A stretch of 17,063 bases of DNA. Source: Halocaridina rubra. Lineage: Eukaryota; Arthropoda; Malacostraca; Decapoda; Atyidae. Where the stretch lies: contig JAXCGZ010014314.1 in NCBI GenBank assembly GCA_037179515.1, forward strand, positions 10,001 through 27,063. Direction: 5' to 3'. The notes under the pieces were generated by a model, which searched no databases, was not told the origin of the DNA, and saw only the letters and a program-made list of their open reading frames with translations. A program made the translations under genes and the position numbers. Below are positions 9,378 through 17,063 of this stretch, piece after piece (within the stretch, counting starts at the first letter, position 1; the number at the start of each line of letters is the position of its first letter).

Positions 9378-9577
9378 TTCTCCCTCGTTTATCGCGGGGG
9401 TTCGGTTCCGGAACCGGCCGCGATAGGTGAAAATCCATGAAGTAGGAGCACAATATATACATAGGTATTTTACATTTATTTTTACCTTTACTGCATAAAC
9501 CCTCCCTGCACTGTTAACAAACCACCCCTTACTTTATTAATAACAGCGTGCAAGCGTAAATTTATGTGAACGTGATA
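9375..9577 (-). mobile_element. Tigger-type 3'-end fragment C
   Basis: The terminus CAGTTCTCCCTCGTTTATCG at 9375 is followed by a GC-rich palindromic stretch (9390-9425) and one 3' subterminal unit. The unit is the close inverted match of 5290-5466 in A (ACATAGGTATTTTACATT, CTCCCTGCACTGTTAAC, ACAGCGTGCAAGCGTAAATT). Homology stops near 9577. It supplies the complete 3' terminus that A lacks. Confidence 0.75.
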
Positions 9578-9640
9578 TTATGAAGATTGAAAAAAGTATT
9601 AAGAACAAACAGCAAACAAACTTTCGATATAATATCATCA

Positions 9641-9929
<289 letters not shown>

Positions 9930-10457
9930 CGTTTTCTTTGAACTAATTGTATACGTTTTCTTTTTCTCTCAGCTGGCACTATTTACATTAAAATATCGTG
10001 CAGATAGATAGAATAATGTTTAGAACCAAGGAATTTTAATAATACTATTATCTTGAAAATTAGATAAACCCCAAAAAGGGTGAGTAAATAAATATTTTAT
10101 GAGTAAGATATTGTGCTTGAATAAGCATCAGCTGATACGTAGGCAAACAAACAAACAAACATTTATTTCCAATTTTGTACATTGGTTATTCATCTTAGAT
10201 TAAAAGTGACTCATAAGTAGAAATTATTATTATATAGAAAATTAGAGAAGTACACTAAAAAAAGTTTGCTTTATTTTTGTATCAAGAGATAATAGAGTAC
10301 TAACTAATATAATATAATAAACTAAGACAGCTAGGTAGATAGAAAGACAAATATACAGAGATGAACAAAGGAAGATATATAAAAATAAAAGAAGCAAGTT
10401 AATGTATAAAGGAAGCCACATAGCTGAGATTGGAAATGAGGAATCAACAAAGCGAGA
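9930..10457. other. AT-rich stretch without recognisable content
   Basis: No supported gene. Holds only a short (CAAA)n at about 10143-10162 and AT-rich unique-looking sequence. Confidence 0.6.
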
Positions 10458-10513
10458 GATGGAGAGAGAGAGAGAGAGACAACTGTAGAACAGAACGGAA
10501 ATCGGCTAAGCGG

Positions 10514-10543
10514 GACACACACTCACACACACACACACACACC
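10514..10543. repeat. (CA)n microsatellite
   Basis: CA run with one T interruption. A (GA)n of about 20 bp lies just upstream, at 10461-10479. Confidence 0.9.
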
Positions 10544-10628
10544 ACGTACATACAAACATTCACACATACACCATGTGACGACGCCGATCGTCTACCCCCA
10601 ACACCATAACCCCCAATAATTCCCTCCA

Positions 10629-13052
<2,424 letters not shown>

Positions 13053-13132
13053 GTATAAAATGGAAGCGATCAGGAGACGGGAAGATACGAGCTTTGGGCT
13101 CTTTCCCGTAAACACAATTAGGTAATCACACA

Positions 13133-13194
13133 CCATCAGCGCTTTGCATACCTCTGTGGCCTTACAGCCACAGAGGTATGCAAAGCGCTGATGG
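13133..13194. repeat. Perfect 28-bp inverted repeat at copy 1/copy 2 junction
   Basis: Left arm 13133-13160 is the exact reverse complement of 13167-13194, with a 6-nt loop (CTTACA). The right arm is normal LINE sequence (also present in copy 1 at 11555-11586); the left arm is an extra inverted copy of it. Confidence 0.95.
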
Positions 13195-14744
13195 ATTTAG
13201 ATGTTCATAAAGCTACAGGTCCTGATGACATATCCCCTCATGTGCTTAAAAAATGCGCAAACACAATATCAGTGGCACTAAGTATCATATTTAAGGAGTC
13301 ACTGGAGTCGGGGAAGATTCCAAGATGCTGGAAACAAGCAAATGTGATACCTATCTTCAAAAAGGGAAGGAGGGATACAGCTCTGAACTATAGACCAGTT
13401 TCCTTGACCAGCATAGTTTGCAAAGTTATGGAGAACTCTGGACTATCTCTCTTCACTTGGAATCCTTCGACTTTTTGTCAGTGAGGCAACATGGCTTCAG
13501 AGAAGGTAGATCAACAGTAACAAACTTATTAGAATTTTATGATGAGGTAAGCCGAATCTTACAGGAAAGAGAGGGCTGGGCAGATTGCATATTCCTAGAC
13601 TTCCAGAAAGTGTTTGACACTGTTCCACATGGGAGACTTATTAGGAAGCTGCAATCAATGGCTAGAATAGGTGGAAATGTTTTGGAAAGGGTAAAAACTT
13701 ACTTAGAAGGAAGGGAACAGAGGGTTAGAGTAAGACACTCAGTGTCTGAATGGAGAAGAGTTAGTAGTGGAGTTCCACAGGATTCAGTTTTAGGGCCACT
13801 TTTGTTCCTTGTATATGTAAATGACCTACCAGAGTCTGTAAATTCATTCATGAATATGTTTGCAGATGATGCAAAGATTGTGAAGAAAGTAAAAAACGAG
13901 AACAATGGTAGAGAACTTCAGGAGGATCTAAATAATCTGCATGAGTGGTCAGAAAAGTGGCTAATGAAATTCAATACTTCAAAATGTAAGGTAATGAGAA
14001 TGGGTACAAGTGCAAGAAGGCCCAAGCTTGACTACTCGGTGGCTGGAGTACAACTTCAAGAGACAGAAAATGAGAGAGATCTAGGAGTAAACATACTGGC
14101 AGATTTGTCTCCAGAAATACATATAAATGGCATAGTAAGGGCAGCATATGCATTCTTATCAAATGAAAGGGTAGCCTTCAGGCACATGGACAAGGAAATG
14201 TTCAGAAATATTTATGTAACCTATGTGAGGCCAAAACTCGAATATGCAGCCCCCTTTTGGAATCCGCACTTGAAAAAGCACATAGCTAAGCTTGAAAAAG
14301 TTCAAAGACATGCCACGAAACTGGTGCCAGAAATACGCAATCTCAGTTATGATGAGAGGCTGAGGGAATTAGACTTACCATCACTCGAAGCTAGAAGACT
14401 GAGGGGGGATATGGTGACAGTCTTTAAATTCCTTCATGGTTATGATAGAGTGGATAGGGATCGATATTTTGATATGGCTGGCTCTAGAACTAGAGGTCAT
14501 AGTTTGAAGCTTGGTAAGAAAACTTCTTTGCAGGATGTAAGGAAATACTTTTTCAGTGTAAGAGTAGTTGATAATTGGAATTGGCTAAGCGAGGAGGTAG
14601 TTAATGCTATCTCAATCCATAGTTTTAAGGACAGGTATGATAAGTATCACTAAGTATAAAATGGAACCGATCAGGAGACGGGAAGATACGAGCTTTGGGC
14701 TCTTTCCCGTAAACACAATTAGGTAATCACAATTAGGTAATCAC
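13160..14744 (+). mobile_element. CR1/L2-like LINE, array copy 2
   Basis: Starts at CCTTACAGCCACAG, equivalent to about 11548 in copy 1, and ends with two copies of AATTAGGTAATCAC (14717-14744). It shares many substitutions with copy 3 against copy 1, for example GTG for GCA in motif A, GAAAGGGTAG for GTAAGAGTAG, and AACCGATC/AACCAATC near the tail. Confidence 0.85.
13164..14653 (+). pseudogene. LINE reverse transcriptase, copy 2 (frameshifted)
   Basis: The N-terminal piece is open to 13484. A rearranged stretch at about 13431-13445 replaces the sequence for KLLRKH with a segment 7 nt shorter, shifting the frame. The rest reads openly from about 13446 to TAA 14651-14653. Motif A is FLDFQKVFDTVPHG and motif C is MFADDAKIV. 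Motif B reads SSGVPQDSVLGPLLF, with Asp in place of the nearly invariant Gly of PQGS, which should harm template and primer handling. The C-terminus is complete (NAISIHSFKDRYDKYH). Dead twice over: frameshift plus motif B change. Confidence 0.85.
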
Positions 14745-16324
14745 AGAGGTATGCAAAGCGCTGATGGATTTAGATGTTCATAAAGCTACAGGTCCTGATG
14801 ACATATCCCCTCATGTGCTTAAAAATGTGCAAACTCAATATCAGTGGCACTAAGTATCATATTTAAAAAGTCACTGGAGTCAGGGGAGATTCCAAGATGC
14901 TGGAAACAAGCAAATGTGATACCTATCTTCAAAAAGGGAAGGAGGGATACGGCTCTGAACTATAGACCAGTTTCCTTGACCAGCATAGTTTGCAAAGTTA
15001 TGGAGAAACTACTAAGGAAACATATCTCTCTTCACTTGGAATCCTTCGACTTATTGTCAGTGAGGCAACATGGCTTCAGAGAAGGTAGATCAACAGTAAC
15101 AAACTTATTAGAATTTTATGATGAGGTAAGCCAAATCTTACAGGAAAGAGAGGGCTGGGCAGATTGCATATTCCTAGACTTCCAGAAAGTGTTTGACACT
15201 GTTCCACATGGGAGACTTATTAGGAAGCTGCAATCAATGGCTAGAATAGGTGGAAATGTTTTGGAATTGGTAAAAACTTACTTCGAAGGAAGGGAACAGA
15301 GGGTTAGAGTAAGACACTCAGTGTCTGAATGGAGAAGAGTTAGTAGTGGAGTTCCACAGGGTTCAGTTTTAGGGCCACTTTTGTTCCTTGTATATGTAAA
15401 TGACCTACCTGAGTCTCTAAATTCATTCATGAATATGTTTGCAGATGATGCAAAGATTGTGAAGAAAGTAAAAAACGAAAACAATGGTAGAGAACTTCAG
15501 GAGGATCTAAATAATCTGCATGAGTGGTCAGAAAAGTGGCTAATGAAATTCAGTACTTCAAAATGTAAGGTAATGAGAATGGGTACAAGTGCAAGAAGGC
15601 CCAAGCTTGACTACTCGGTGGCTGGAGTACAACTTCAAGAGACAGAAAATGAGAGAGATCTAGGAGTAAACATACTGGCAGATTTGTCTCCAGAAATACA
15701 TATAAATGGCATAGTAATTGCAGCATATGCATTCTTATCAAATGAAAGGGTAGCCTTCAGGCACATGGACAAGGAAATGTTCAGAAATATTTATGTAACC
15801 TATATGAGGCCAAAACATCGAATATGCAGCCCCCTTTTGGAATCCGCACTTGAAAAAGCACATAGCTAAGCTTGAAAAAGTTCAAAGACATGCCACGAAA
15901 CTGGTGCCAGAAATACGCAATCTCAGTTATGATGAGAGGCTGAGGGAATTAGACTTACCATCACTCGAAGCTAGAAGAGTGAGGGGGGATATGGTGACAG
16001 TCTTTATATTCCTTCATGGTTATGATAGAGTGGATAGGGATTGATATTTTGATATGGCTGGCTCTAGAACTAGAGGTCATAGTTTGAAGCTTGGTAAGAA
16101 AACTTCTTTGCAGGATGTAAGGAAATACTTTTTCAGTGTAAGAGTAGTTGATAATTGGAATTCGCTAAGCCAGGAGGTAGTAAATGCCAACTCAATCCAT
16201 AGTTTTAAGGGCAGGTATGATAACTATCACTAAGTATAAAATGGAACCAATCAGGAGACGGGAAGATACGAGCTTTGGGCTCTTTCCCGTAAACACAATT
16301 AGGTAATCACAATTAGGTAATCAC
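14742..16324 (+). mobile_element. CR1/L2-like LINE, array copy 3
   Basis: Joined to copy 2 through CAC, shared by the preceding tail and the LINE sequence GCCACAGAGG. It begins about 14 nt further into the element than copy 2 and ends with two tail repeats (16297-16324), then (CA)n and the right arm. Confidence 0.85.
14745..16233 (+). pseudogene. LINE reverse transcriptase, copy 3 (multiply broken)
   Basis: Breaks relative to copy 1: one A lost from the A run near 14821-14825 (frameshift), an inserted A near 15816 (frameshift, then TAG at 15867-15869), and TGA at 16042-16044 where copies 1 and 2 have CGA. The frame then runs to TAA 16231-16233. The central piece, 14844-15869, keeps motif A (FLDFQKVFDTVPHG), a normal motif B (SSGVPQGSVLGPLLF) and motif C (MFADDAKIV). 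The C-terminal segment has extra changes (SLSQEVVNANSIHSF by translation of about 16159-16209), so it looks the most decayed. Confidence 0.85.
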
Positions 16325-16331
16325 ACACACA

Positions 16332-16681
16332 CAGTAACCCCTCGCTATATTGCAGTTCACCTATCATGAATTCAGTGCATCGCAGATCTTTTGTGGGAAA
16401 AAAAAAATAATAATGATTTTGACACCAGGACAGGCCAAAAAATGATAAAATAAAACAACCTTTATCAGGCTGTAAAGGGAAACAGAGATGGAGAGTTTAA
16501 TGACCTGTCAAATGTGAAGGGATTATAAGAGATGTGTTATGAATATCCAAATCTCTGCTGGGTTTTAATATACCTCTGCATTACTTTCATGATGTCTATT
16601 CCAAAAATTCTCCTTAGACCTTATTATTATTATTATTATTATTATTGGCAACAATAATTTTCCTTTGATGATGATTGTGGA

Positions 16682-16726
<45 letters not shown>

Positions 16727-16839
16727 GGGCTCATCATTGTTTGTACGTCTGTTGGTTTATTTACTTTAATAACTGTGTATAGTGCCCCTCCCTAATTGGC
16801 TGGGACAAGGAGAGTGTGGGAGGTGGGGTAGAATAGAAT

Positions 16840-16843
<4 letters not shown>
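16332..16843 (+). mobile_element. Right inverted arm with Tigger-like terminus
   Basis: Begins CAGTAACCCCTCGCTATATT with GAATTCAGTGCATCGC, then an A-rich tract, the LINE-tail-like module inverted (16424-16475), GATGTCTATTCCAAAAA, TTTTCCTTTGATGATGATTG, two ATT tracts and TGTGTATAGTGCCCC. It ends at (GA)n from 16843. It mirrors 11367-10811 with many small indels; I estimate 80-85% identity. Confidence 0.7.
16620..16724. repeat. (ATT)n tracts inside right arm
   Basis: Two ATT trinucleotide tracts (about 16620-16648 and 16682-16724), separated by the conserved TTTTCCTTTGATGATGATTG. The left arm has matching AAT tracts at about 10930-10982 and 11020-11060. Confidence 0.9.

Positions 16844-16901
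<58 letters not shown>
16843..16901. repeat. (GA)n microsatellite
   Basis: About 58 bp of GA at the distal edge of the right arm. Confidence 0.95.
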
Positions 16902-16905
<4 letters not shown>

Positions 16906-16971
16906 TCCTTTTAAAGTTTCATCAGGAAATAAAGACAGAGTGAATTTAAAATTGAGGGAAGTTTATTATTA

Positions 16972-16975
<4 letters not shown>

Positions 16976-17063
<88 letters not shown>
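16976..17063. repeat. (CT)n microsatellite running off the window
   Basis: At least 88 bp of pure TC/CT, continuing past the window end. The 75 bp before it (16901-16975) show nothing recognisable. Confidence 0.97.

Overview
This is eukaryotic, repeat-dominated DNA. No host gene, tRNA, rRNA or CRISPR array could be supported. Long (TA)n, (GA)n and (CT)n microsatellites, pogo/Tigger-type DNA transposons whose ends read CAGTG...CCCTCGC, and non-LTR retrotransposon fragments together suggest an arthropod, most likely a decapod crustacean. The organism is an inference from repeat style, not proof.

Layout. (1) Positions 1-1036 hold two 5'-truncated copies of the 3' end of one LINE, arranged head to head as a 409-bp inverted repeat with a 79-nt loop; the right copy ends in a 53-nt poly(A). 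(2) Positions 1070-9577 are a chain of five pogo/Tigger-type elements or fragments (called E, D, A, B and C here), separated by almost nothing except (TA)n runs of about 78-103 bp. A (+) and B (-) are near full length and tail to tail. Each carries a TIGD1-like transposase pseudogene with CENP-B-type DNA-binding domains and a DDE_1 nuclease domain. E and C are end fragments, and D is an internally deleted element of a second family. (3) Positions 9578-10810 are AT-rich sequence with a duplicated (TA)n-bearing unit and long simple repeats. (4) Positions 10811-16843 hold two diverged arms of about 510-560 bp in inverted orientation, flanking three head-to-tail copies of a truncated CR1/L2-like LINE reverse transcriptase. 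(5) The window ends in (CT)n.

Function. All five recognisable coding regions (two transposases, three reverse transcriptases) and the two short LINE tails are broken or truncated. Nothing here is likely to move by itself, although the intact ends of some elements could still be acted on by enzymes encoded elsewhere. The interest is structural: serial insertion of TA-targeting transposons into TA microsatellite, satellite-like repeats growing inside transposon ends, a near-perfect LINE hairpin, and a tandem LINE array whose first junction carries a perfect 28-bp inverted repeat.

Limits. All repeat comparisons were made by eye. Percent identities are approximate, and family names rest on remembered motifs rather than searches.
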